The notes below the pieces were generated by a model. That model was not told the origin of the DNA. It did not search any database and saw only the letters and a list, made by a program, of their open reading frames with translations. A DNA stretch of 53,620 nt from Lachnospiraceae bacterium. Lineage in GTDB: Bacteria; Bacillota; Clostridia; Lachnospirales; Lachnospiraceae. This document shows, piece by piece, positions 43,847 through 51,216 of this stretch. The first letter of the stretch is position 1; every line of letters begins with the position of its first letter. A program made the translations under genes and the position numbers. The stretch is taken from assembly GCA_014804755.1 (NCBI GenBank), contig JAAUZE010000016.1:13105-66724 (forward strand). The letters run 5' to 3'.

Positions 43847-43974
43847 TTGACGGGAAGTGTTGCTAAGTGCTAAAATATTTTAAGAAAGGGTGTTACCGTA
43901 AAGCAACGGTTCGCCTTGGTTATGTGGTTATCAAAAAAGCAACCTAACTTTGGTCGGGGCGGTTGCTTTTTTGA
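43847..43974 (+). ncRNA. Small RNA, plus-strand half of a convergent type I toxin-antitoxin-like module (copy 2)
   Basis: Promoter TTGACG (43847-43852) and TAAAAT (43871-43876) with an 18-base spacer. The RNA would start near 43883, pass through GTGTTACCGTAAAGC and GGTTCGCCTTGG, and end at a terminator with a perfect 14-base stem TCAAAAAAGCAACC / GGTTGCTTTTTTGA (43931-43974). The same terminator serves the opposing transcript. No ribosome site or reading frame of note is seen, so a regulatory RNA of about 90 bases is likely. Confidence 0.5.
43931..43974. terminator. Shared bidirectional terminator of the convergent RNAs
   Basis: Fourteen perfectly paired bases around a 16-base loop. Both strands end in six T's or more. 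It lies between the two converging promoters. Confidence 0.75.
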
Positions 43975-44044
43975 TGTCTTTTTTTATTATTAATGTACTC
44001 ATTTTGGCAAAAGGCGAACCGCTACCCGTTTTGGTAACATCCAT
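43931..44044 (-). CDS. Putative leaderless 37-residue peptide opposite the small RNA
   Basis: A minus-strand promoter, TTGTAA (44071-44076) and TAAAAT (44049-44054) with a 16-base spacer, would start transcription at about 44042, at or next to the ATG at 44044, so the message would be leaderless. The frame codes 37 residues rich in Lys and Thr and its last part is encoded by the terminator itself (A-T-A-P-T-K-V-R-L-L-F). Its 5' part also carries a TGTTACC...GGTTCGCC sequence like the opposing RNA. It may be translated or may only be an RNA. Confidence 0.35.
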   Translation of the reverse strand: MDVTKTGSGSPFAKMSTLIIKKDIKKATAPTKVRLLF

Positions 44045-44094
44045 GTATATTTTATCATAGTGACCAGGTTTTACAAGATGCGACAACAAAATGA

Positions 44095-44126
44095 GTGCAA
44101 CTTTTCGGAAGGAATGGTACTCTATT
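44095..44126 (+). promoter_or_regulatory. ECF-type promoter motif before the sigma gene (site A)
   Basis: GTGCAACTTTT (44095-44105), 14 bases, CTCTATT (44120-44126). The same two blocks with the same spacing occur at 46059-46090. GCAAC-type -35 and a separate -10 block are typical of extracytoplasmic-function sigma factors, so this is probably the autoregulated promoter of the sigma gene that follows. Confidence 0.6.
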
Positions 44127-44176
44127 AAAGGATTGCCCGAATGGGCAATAGAGAAAACGGTGGAATGGAGATTCGT

Positions 44177-45904
44177 ATGAAAACAACAAAAGAGCTAGAG
44201 GATGCTGTGAGGCAGTATCAAAACGGAGATACGGTTAGTTTTGACCGGATTTATGAATTATCTTATCGGTATTTGTATACCTGCGTGATCCATGTGGTGA
44301 AGGATGAGGAAATCGCGGCGGATATGCTTCAGGAGACCTATCTGGAAATCAGCCGCAACATTTCACAGTTAAAAAGCGCAGAGGACTTTTTAAGCTGGGC
44401 ATCGACGATCGGAAATCGCAAATGCTATGCGTACTTAAAAAAGCAAAGGGATGTTCTGGTTCGTTCTGACAATGATCAGGACGGAGACGCACAGGACTTT
44501 TTTGAATCCATCGCAGATGACGAGGCGTTTATTCCGGAGGCAATCCTGCAGGATCGGGAGAAGCAGCGTTTGGTTCAGGAGATCATAGACGGACTTTCCG
44601 ATATGCAGCGGCTGTGCATTATCGGGTTTTATTATCGCGGGCAATCCATAGAGGAAATTGCACAGGAACTGGAGATTCCCGCCAATACGGTCAAGTCCCA
44701 TCTAAGCCGGGCAAAGGCAAAGATCAAGGATGCCGTGATCGTGCTGGATCGGGAAAAGGGGACAAGGCTTTACAGTCTGGCGCCGTTTATGCTGTTGTTT
44801 TTGTCAATGGAAGCGGAGGCATGCGAGGCAGGACCGATGCCGGAAGCATTAAAAAAAGAATTGGGCGGATCAGGTGTAAAGAATCCGGGTGCAAAAAATC
44901 CGGTCATAAAGAAGTTATTGCAGTCGGGCGTGCGCTATAAGCTGATAGCAGGCGCTGTATTGGCATCGGTTGTGATAGGAGGAGGCGCGGCGCTGATCTA
45001 TTATGCGAACGCCCGAAATGCAGGCGAAGAAAATCCGGCGGAAACAGCATTGGCGGACGCGGAGGCAGGTTCGGATATGACGGCGGATACAGGGGCAGCG
45101 CAGGAAGATGACGAATCGGCGGCAGAGGCAGACGAAAATCTGCAGGCAGGTACTGCTGAGGAATCGGAGACGGAAGGACAGGAGACCGCCCCGGACGCGG
45201 AGACAGAAGGGCAGGAAACCGTAGAGGACACCGGGACGGAAGGACAGGAAACCGTAGAGAACGCAGAGACGGGAGAGCAGGAAGATCATGAATCGGCGGC
45301 GCAGACAGAAGAAAGCACTGCCGGGGAATCGGAGCCGGAAGGGCAGGAGACTGCCCCGGATGCAGAGACGGGAGAGCAGGAAGATGGGGATGGTGTAAAA
45401 GAGGCCCACTACAAAGCCGATGGAACCTTAGATGCGATCTATGAATATGACGCGAATGGGAATCTTGTAAAACGGTACTTCTACTATGCCGATGGAACCT
45501 TAGATTGTATCAATGAATATAACGCGAATGGGAATCTTGTAAAACAGTCCTACTACTATAGCGATGACACAATAGATTTTTATTATATCTGGGAATATGA
45601 CGCAAATGGGAACCCTGTAAAACAGTCCGGATACGATGCAGATGGAAGAACAGTTGCTTATTATATCTGGGAATATGACGGGAATGGGAATTGTGTAAAA
45701 TATACCGACTACAATGCAGATGGCACAATATATTCCTATTATATCTATGAATATGACGCGAACGGGAACCTCGTAAAACGATCCGACTACAAAGCCGATG
45801 GAACATTAACTTCTTATTTTATCTTTGAATATGACGCGAACGGGAACCTCGTAAAACGGACCGACTACAGTGCTGATGGGACAAGCTATGTAAACTATTA
45901 TTAG
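44177..45904 (+). CDS. Membrane-tethered sigma-70/ECF-type factor with extracytoplasmic YD repeats
   Basis: A 575-residue fusion. Region 2 lies at about 12-85 (F-D-R-I-Y-E-L-S-Y-R-Y-L, then D-M-L-Q-E-T-Y-L-E-I) and region 4 at about 138-188 (Y-R-G-Q-S-I-E-E-I-A-Q-E-L-E-I-P-A-N-T-V-K-S-H-L-S-R split by no gap). A hydrophobic segment at about 255-278 should cross the membrane. A Glu/Thr-rich spacer with repeated E-G-Q-E-T units follows (about 330-400), then about seven YD/RHS-like repeats of about 25 residues (Y-D-A-N-G-N-L-V-K-R, then Y-x-A-D-G-T) to the end. The start at 44177 follows GGAG; an earlier in-frame ATG at 44141 is possible. No separate anti-sigma gene is adjacent, so sensing and control may reside in this one chain. 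Confidence 0.78.
   Translation: MKTTKELEDAVRQYQNGDTVSFDRIYELSYRYLYTCVIHVVKDEEIAADMLQETYLEISRNISQLKSAEDFLSWASTIGNRKCYAYLKKQRDVLVRSDNDQDGDAQDFFESIADDEAFIPEAILQDREKQRLVQEIIDGLSDMQRLCIIGFYYRGQSIEEIAQELEIPANTVKSHLSRAKAKIKDAVIVLDREKGTRLYSLAPFMLLFLSMEAEACEAGPMPEALKKELGGSGVKNPGAKNPVIKKLLQSGVRYKLIAGAVLASVVIGGGAALIYYANARNAGEENPAETALADAEAGSDMTADTGAAQEDDESAAEADENLQAGTAEESETEGQETAPDAETEGQETVEDTGTEGQETVENAETGEQEDHESAAQTEESTAGESEPEGQETAPDAETGEQEDGDGVKEAHYKADGTLDAIYEYDANGNLVKRYFYYADGTLDCINEYNANGNLVKQSYYYSDDTIDFYYIWEYDANGNPVKQSGYDADGRTVAYYIWEYDGNGNCVKYTDYNADGTIYSYYIYEYDANGNLVKRSDYKADGTLTSYFIFEYDANGNLVKRTDYSADGTSYVNYY
45409..45898 (+). repeat. Tandem YD-repeat coding DNA in the sigma gene
   Basis: About seven units of roughly 72-78 bases, each encoding E-Y-D-A-N-G-N-L-V-K then Y-x-A-D-G-T. 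The blocks GAATATGACGCGAA and GGGAA are almost invariant. Similar units occur in the gene at 51217-53259. Confidence 0.8.
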
Positions 45905-45975
45905 GATGAAAGAAAAATCTGATCGTGAAGTTGTATTTGCTGGATTCAAGATAAGGAAGCTGAATCTATGAGAAG

Positions 45976-46004
45976 AGGCTGTCGCAAGATGCGGCAGCCT
46001 TTTT
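45976..46004 (+). terminator. Terminator of the sigma gene
   Basis: Stem AGGCTGTCGCA, loop AGA, stem TGCGGCAGCCT, then TTTT. A near-identical hairpin lies at 47650-47679. Confidence 0.85.
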
Positions 46005-46058
46005 GTCTATAGGAAACTTTTTTCGGTTTGGAAAAAATATGAAAAAAATGAAAATCAG

Positions 46059-46090
46059 GTGCAACTTTTGGAGAAAAACCGCGCTCTATT
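46059..46090 (+). promoter_or_regulatory. ECF-type promoter motif, site B
   Basis: GTGCAACTTTT, 14 bases, CTCTATT, the same as site A before the sigma gene. The expected transcript would start near 46097 and run antisense to the XRE gene toward the CxxC lipoprotein. A strong AAGAAAGGGGG followed by ATG at 46135 opens only an 11-codon frame, so a former gene may have decayed here. The rest of the 45905-46151 gap holds the terminator and nothing else recognised. Confidence 0.55.
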
Positions 46091-46151
46091 GAGATGCAGA
46101 TGGGAGAGCAGTTGAAAAATGGAAGAAAGGGGGATGCGGATCAAAAGCGGC

Positions 46152-46445
46152 TTATGCCCCGATGCTTGACAAAAAATGCTGTAAGAGCGTGCGCTGTTCA
46201 TCACTCAGCATGGAGACATCAAGCAGCCTGTCCTTATCGATCCTGTCAAAACCGAGCAGATAATCGGCGGAGCAGTGATAAAGGCGGGCAAGCGCGATCA
46301 GCACCTCGACACTGGGTGTGCGTTCTCCGCTTTCATAGTTGGATACGATGGAACTGGATATGCCAATGGATTTGGCGACCTCTTTTTGCGAAAGATTTTT
46401 TAACAGCCGTTGTTCCTGTAAGCGTTGACCTAAACCATATACCAT
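46152..46445 (-). CDS. XRE-family transcriptional regulator
   Basis: A 97-residue protein. The helix-turn-helix is at about 8-62 (L-Q-E-Q-R-L-L-K-N-L-S-Q-K-E-V-A-K, then I-S-S-S-I-V-S-N-Y-E-S-G-E-R-T-P-S) with the Y-H-C-S-A-D-Y-L-L-G end of SinR/Cro-type repressors. GGAGG lies 10 bases before the start. It is divergent from the CxxC-repeat lipoprotein, whose promoter region it may control. Confidence 0.87.
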   Translation of the reverse strand: MVYGLGQRLQEQRLLKNLSQKEVAKSIGISSSIVSNYESGERTPSVEVLIALARLYHCSADYLLGFDRIDKDRLLDVSMLSDEQRTLLQHFLSSIGA

Positions 46446-46519
46446 AAAGCGAAATCCTCCATAATATTATTTTATGATATACGGAATCACTTTAGGAAAA
46501 CTATTGTATGCTAAAAGCA

Positions 46520-46548
46520 TTGTAAAATATGCTGAAAGATGATATACT
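46520..46548 (+). promoter_or_regulatory. Sigma-A promoter of the CxxC-repeat lipoprotein gene
   Basis: TTGTAA at 46520-46525 and TATACT at 46543-46548, 17 bases apart. A degenerate copy of this stretch (AATATGCTGAAAGAT) occurs at 43281-43300. Confidence 0.6.
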
Positions 46549-46626
46549 CATGAAACGAGGAAAACGAAAGTGGTCAAGACCAGGAAGGAATACAACAAAA
46601 ATATAATACGGGGAGAGAACTTGAAA

Positions 46627-47595
46627 ATGAGAAGAAGATTGCAATTGTTATCTATCATAACGGGCATTTTGGTACTTGGATTGACAGGGTGCGGACATAG
46701 GCATGTGTGGGAAGATGCAGCCTGCATGGCGCCAAAAACCTGTAGTGAGTGTGGAGAAACCGAGGGGGAGGCATTAGGACATACATGGGCAGACGCCACC
46801 TGTGCAGAACCAAAAACCTGCAGCGTATGCGGAGAAACCGAGGGGGAAGCATTAGGACATACATGGGTAGACGCTACATGCAGTGAACCTAAGACCTGCA
46901 GCGTATGCGGAGAGACCGAGGGGGATGCGTTAGAGCATACTTTGTCAGAAGCGAATTACCAGCAGGCGGCTGTCTGTGAAGTGTGCGGCGAGAGCGTAGG
47001 CGAACCGCTACAGGCGGATTTTGAAAAATATAATCTTACGGAACATATGGTGGAGCTGGATCAGGAATATGATTATAGAACATTGTGTTACGATGATTCT
47101 GCATACACGACAGTAGGAAAGGTGATATTTTCCAATTATCAGACATTTGATTCTGACGAAACCCATGAGGCAAAAGAAGGCTATGAGTGGAAAAGTGTAG
47201 ATATTACAGCTGTTTTTGGGGATGAAAATGCGAGGGAATATGGAATGCGGACAGAAAGCTGGTTTGACGATTATTATGACATTATCAAATGCGTTGATAC
47301 TTCTGCAACAGATGATGATGGAATTGTACATTTTACAGTCAATTGGAACGGTGTGGATTATACAGAGTGCTGCTTCATTAGCACGGCCGGATATAACGGC
47401 TGGACGGATAATACAGACCCTGCATATGGGGACTGGGAGCGGATCAATGTATGCCAAATGCATGTTGAAGTGCTTGTTCCGGAAGGTTATGACGGTATCG
47501 TTTTTGGAGTATACAATTACGCAACTGATTGGGGAGATGGTCTGTATGTGTTTGAGGTAGATAATACGGACACCCTGTTTTTCCGAATGGATTGA
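46627..47595 (+). CDS. Lipoprotein with tandem CxxC repeats
   Basis: A 322-residue lipoprotein. Its lipobox L-T-G-C is at about residue 22. About residues 25-130 carry three near-perfect 25-residue units (P-K-T-C-S-V-C-G-E-T-E-G, then A-L-G-H-T-W, then D-A-T-C) and a fourth diverged one, each with a CxxC and a His suited to bind metal or form disulfides outside the cell. The C-terminal 190 residues are acidic and beta-type, without a family I recognise. The start at 46627 follows GGGGAGAG. The gene ends at a hairpin much like that of the sigma gene. Confidence 0.72.
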   Translation: MRRRLQLLSIITGILVLGLTGCGHRHVWEDAACMAPKTCSECGETEGEALGHTWADATCAEPKTCSVCGETEGEALGHTWVDATCSEPKTCSVCGETEGDALEHTLSEANYQQAAVCEVCGESVGEPLQADFEKYNLTEHMVELDQEYDYRTLCYDDSAYTTVGKVIFSNYQTFDSDETHEAKEGYEWKSVDITAVFGDENAREYGMRTESWFDDYYDIIKCVDTSATDDDGIVHFTVNWNGVDYTECCFISTAGYNGWTDNTDPAYGDWERINVCQMHVEVLVPEGYDGIVFGVYNYATDWGDGLYVFEVDNTDTLFFRMD

Positions 47596-47649
47596 TGGGA
47601 ATCTAGGAAGAGAAATCAGAGGAAAGTCAAAGAGAAAGAAGACAAAAAG

Positions 47650-47679
47650 AGGCTGTCACAAGATGCGGTAGCCTTTTTT
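47650..47679 (+). terminator. Terminator after the CxxC-repeat lipoprotein gene
   Basis: AGGCTGTCACA, loop AGA, TGCGGTAGCCT (one mismatch), then TTTTT. It closely matches the terminator of the sigma gene. Confidence 0.8.
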
Positions 47680-47771
47680 ACTATGGGAAATGCGACGCGA
47701 AGCAAAGTGATAAAAAACGGATAGAGGAAGCGTAAAGGGGCGGTTGATGCAATACCGCGGAGGAAATCGAC

Positions 47772-48962
47772 ATGTTTTGTGAACAGTGTGGAAAACAGAT
47801 AAAAGACGGGGTGGCATTTTGCAACTTCTGCGGCGCTCCGGTAAGGGTAAGGGCCGCCCGGCAGGTACAGGAGGTTACGCTGCCGAAAACGAAAAGAAAA
47901 AAAGGCATTTTGATCGGTGCAGCGGCAGGACTGCTGATCGGTATTGCAGCGGCTTTGGTCATTGTGTATGTTCCGGCAATCAGAGATCGGATATGGGGAA
48001 CGGATTTCGCGGCGGATGATGAAGCGGAAAATGAAGATTTGGCAGGCGCGTATTTTTCAGGGAATATCGCGGATGCGGGCGACTCTGCTGTTCATGGCGC
48101 GGAGATTGGAGGTAACGCATTGACTGACGGAGTGCAGGAGGAACTGGAAGCAATCGACGCGCTTGCCGCACAATCGGAGGATTATTTTGCGCTGTGGGAA
48201 GTTCTGCAACAATATGCTGATTTTGCAGAGACTCACGCCAACCCTGATTTCGTGTCGGAACGCGTACAGAATGTGTTTGCGGATTATCAAAGAAAATTTT
48301 TTGAGCATATCGAACTGTTGGAAGGACAGGGTGTCAGCAGCGGATTGTATCTGCAGATGAATATGGATTTTACTGATGCGCTGGAACTGGCGGCGAGACT
48401 GTCAGAACTTGGTATGAGCGTGGACACCACGCAGATTGAGGAAAAGTATACCGTGTTACCGCAAACTTATAAGGAGCGCTATATTTCGACGTTTGCCGAG
48501 CTGGCGGAGCAGTCGCGGAATGAAAACGGCGTAGTGTCACGCAGCGTATTGTGGAGTCTGATGGAAGGGGTTGACCAGCTGGAATTTTATGAGCGGGAGA
48601 ATCCGGAAGATCCGCTACGGCGGTGTTATACGGCGGCTTTTGCATTACAGATAGACGGCGAGATGGATGTGCTCAGTGATCTTCAGGCGAATATCAGGAT
48701 TTATGAAGTCATGGAGGACGCGGATTACAGTCCGCTCCTGATCTATTATCTGGCAGAGCGGTCGCAGGATGCGGAAGCGATGGAATGGAGAAACCATGTG
48801 CAGACGGTCATGGAGAATCATGGTTACGATTTTTTTTCGCGGGATATCATTGGAATGAGAAATTTCATCTATGAATTCAGTATGGACGGGAGTGAACAGG
48901 CCGCAGCCTGCCGTAGCGAGATCAGGGAATATATGCGGGATTATTTTCAGAATCATAACTGA
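47772..48962 (+). CDS. Zinc-ribbon membrane protein
   Basis: A 396-residue protein. The N-terminal zinc ribbon has Cys at 3, 6, 17 and 20 (C-E-Q-C-G-K, then F-C-N-F-C-G-A). A Lys-rich stretch and one membrane segment (about 45-67) follow, then about 325 helical acidic residues, presumably outside. Proteins with this layout are common in Clostridia and are poorly characterised. GCGGAGG precedes the start. It is followed 23 bases later by a metallophosphoesterase gene, so the two are probably cotranscribed. Confidence 0.75.
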   Translation: MFCEQCGKQIKDGVAFCNFCGAPVRVRAARQVQEVTLPKTKRKKGILIGAAAGLLIGIAAALVIVYVPAIRDRIWGTDFAADDEAENEDLAGAYFSGNIADAGDSAVHGAEIGGNALTDGVQEELEAIDALAAQSEDYFALWEVLQQYADFAETHANPDFVSERVQNVFADYQRKFFEHIELLEGQGVSSGLYLQMNMDFTDALELAARLSELGMSVDTTQIEEKYTVLPQTYKERYISTFAELAEQSRNENGVVSRSVLWSLMEGVDQLEFYERENPEDPLRRCYTAAFALQIDGEMDVLSDLQANIRIYEVMEDADYSPLLIYYLAERSQDAEAMEWRNHVQTVMENHGYDFFSRDIIGMRNFIYEFSMDGSEQAAACRSEIREYMRDYFQNHN

Positions 48963-48985
48963 GTGGACAGAAAACGGATGGAAAT

Positions 48986-50119
48986 ATGAATAAAAGAAGA
49001 TATGTATTGCTTTTCGGGTGCGTTCTGCTGTGCGCGGCTATCGTCGTTTTGGTAAAAGTGCTGGTATTTCCTGTGGAGGATACCGATGGAGAGCATGAGA
49101 CGCGGACGGAATCGCCGATGATACAGGCGCTGATTACTCAAGCAGTGCAGATGGCAGGGGGCGGAGAGAGGGGCGAAAACCGGGAAGACGGGCATGCAGA
49201 AAATCCAACGCCGACAGATACTGCGGCACCGGCACAATATCCGGCGCCGGAGTATCCTTTTCGTACGGAGGAAGTGACGATAACGGTTCCCAATCTAAGC
49301 CGTGAATATACGCTGGCGTGGGTGAGTGACGTACATATGATCACGGATCAGGAGCCTGCGCATGATATGATGGACGAATTTTTGGAAGTCATTGAGCAAA
49401 GGTATGAACTGATGTTTGTGACTGGGGACGCGGAGCCTGTCCACAGCGCCGACCTGTGGCCGGAAATCGTCAGATTTTTGAATTACGGGGATTTTGACGG
49501 CATCATTTTCGGAGGAGATATCATGGATTATTGCAGTCACTCCAATATGGATGCCTTTATGCGGGAGTATGAAAAGATCAACCCCAACGTGCCGCGGCTC
49601 TATCTCCGGGCGGATCATGATTACGGGGCATGGTATGGCGGAGAAGCGTGGACACAGGAGGATGTCTATGAACTTCATCAGAGACTTGACGGAGACAGCC
49701 TGTATGAGAAATACCTTGATTTCGGCGAATTTATGATTATAGGAATCAATGGTTCTACCGTGAACATGACGCCCGAACAGTATGAAATTGTCAGGCGGCT
49801 CTATGATGAGGGAAGACCTACGATCATAGCGACGCATGTACCGTATGCTTCATGGATAGACGGTTCACTGGAAGATTTGTCCATGGAAGTGCGCGGGGTA
49901 AAATATTATTGGGGCGACGGCAGTTACATACCGGATGAGATCACATGGAAATATCTTACGGAAATGATCTATTCGGCGGATACGCATGTATGCGGTGTTC
50001 TGGCGGGACATTTGCATGCATGCTGGGACGGTCCGCTGACGGAGCAGGTTCCGCAGCATATTTTTTCGCCGGCGTTTCAGGGCGTGGTCGGGATCATACA
50101 TATCGTATCGGAGGGATGA
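48986..50119 (+). CDS. Membrane-anchored extracytoplasmic metallophosphoesterase-like protein
   Basis: A 377-residue protein with one N-terminal membrane segment (about 6-30), a Thr/Pro linker, then a calcineurin-like domain. The metal motifs are V-S-D-V-H (about 113-117), G-G-D-I-M-D, A-T-H-V-P-Y and G-H-L-H-A. The usual G-N-H-D is R-A-D-H-D, an unusual change of the Asn that normally binds metal. Activity may therefore be altered. It lies between the zinc-ribbon gene and a propeller-like gene. Confidence 0.75.
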   Translation: MNKRRYVLLFGCVLLCAAIVVLVKVLVFPVEDTDGEHETRTESPMIQALITQAVQMAGGGERGENREDGHAENPTPTDTAAPAQYPAPEYPFRTEEVTITVPNLSREYTLAWVSDVHMITDQEPAHDMMDEFLEVIEQRYELMFVTGDAEPVHSADLWPEIVRFLNYGDFDGIIFGGDIMDYCSHSNMDAFMREYEKINPNVPRLYLRADHDYGAWYGGEAWTQEDVYELHQRLDGDSLYEKYLDFGEFMIIGINGSTVNMTPEQYEIVRRLYDEGRPTIIATHVPYASWIDGSLEDLSMEVRGVKYYWGDGSYIPDEITWKYLTEMIYSADTHVCGVLAGHLHACWDGPLTEQVPQHIFSPAFQGVVGIIHIVSEG

Positions 50120-50121
50120 AA

Positions 50122-51132
50122 ATGAAAAGAAGGATGATGCAATTTGTGCCGATCCTGCTGGCGGCGCTCGTATATGCCGGACCCCACTCGCTGACGGTTT
50201 ATGCGGAAGAAAATAAGAGCGCTGAGACGGATGAGGGGTGGTCTGTGGTTGAAATCCCGGTCAATACTACGGTATATCCGAATCCAGTCAATCCCTATCA
50301 GGAGTTGAAGGTTCCATCCCAGATTCTCAAATTGGGAAGATATTATGTGATCGTGGATACCTATCATGATCAGGTAATCTATTCTTTGAGTATAACGGCT
50401 CCGGTCAGGGAATGGCAGGTGATGACAAGCGATACCAAATTGCCGCATTCAGCGGCGAGCGACGGGGAAGTGTATCTGGTGGTGGATACGGAAAACAACC
50501 GGATTCTGGTATTTGAATGGGCGTACGGACGGTTTCAGAATACACAGCAGTTTGAAAATATCGGTGAAAGACCTCATTACATCGAGTACGATCAGGAGAC
50601 GGATTCTTTTTTGGTGTGGAGCTCGATGACGGGGGAAATGTATCTTTTCAAAAAGAATCCGCAGTCCGGCAGAATGTATCTTTGGGAGATCAGGAGTATA
50701 GAGGAATTGGAACATTTTTATGTCCGTTCCTTTACCATATGCGGAGAGCAAATCTGGTTCCCGTCCGGAACGAACGGGTATATCATTGTGGCGGACAAGC
50801 AGACGTTTGATGTCATAGAGCGGTATCCTGTTTCACCCGAAATTGCCGGGATGGCATACATCCTTCCGATCGGAGAGGCTGTTTATATAACGATTTCTAC
50901 GGATTTGGAAGGAAATCAGGATGCAGCAACGATGATCAGGGTGGATGACCTGCATGCATTGGCGGACGGGCAGTATGAGGAGATTTACGATGTGTTTGAT
51001 ACGAATGGGATTCCCTATTATATCAGCAATATCAGGGGCACCTATTATCTGACGAACCATTGCGGGAGCGGGCAGGTGCTGCGTTTTCGGGTGGTCGGGA
51101 ATGCGCTGATCAATGACGGCGCTTTGTTTTGA
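50122..51132 (+). CDS. Exported propeller-like protein
   Basis: A 336-residue protein with a signal peptide (about 1-26, ending V-Y-A). The body shows repeated beta strands (G-R-Y-Y-V-I-V-D-T-Y-H-D-Q-V, then V-Y-L-V-V-D-T-E-N-N-R-I-L-V-F) like an NHL/SMP-30 type propeller. The ATG at 50122 has GGAGGG 6 bases before it and starts 2 bases after the preceding stop, so it is in the same operon as the metallophosphoesterase. Confidence 0.65.
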   Translation: MKRRMMQFVPILLAALVYAGPHSLTVYAEENKSAETDEGWSVVEIPVNTTVYPNPVNPYQELKVPSQILKLGRYYVIVDTYHDQVIYSLSITAPVREWQVMTSDTKLPHSAASDGEVYLVVDTENNRILVFEWAYGRFQNTQQFENIGERPHYIEYDQETDSFLVWSSMTGEMYLFKKNPQSGRMYLWEIRSIEELEHFYVRSFTICGEQIWFPSGTNGYIIVADKQTFDVIERYPVSPEIAGMAYILPIGEAVYITISTDLEGNQDAATMIRVDDLHALADGQYEEIYDVFDTNGIPYYISNIRGTYYLTNHCGSGQVLRFRVVGNALINDGALF

Positions 51133-51216
51133 CGGGTGTGCGCGACTTGGTGATCGTATGACGGATTTTGATAGATAACTGCTTTGTAAATGAAAAGGCG
51201 GCAGGGAGGAATGATG

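Noticed and set aside
46094-46447. A 117-codon plus-strand frame opposite the XRE gene
   Set aside because: The minus strand encodes a clear helix-turn-helix protein, and the plus frame is a basic, motif-free shadow. Only the promoter motif before it is retained.
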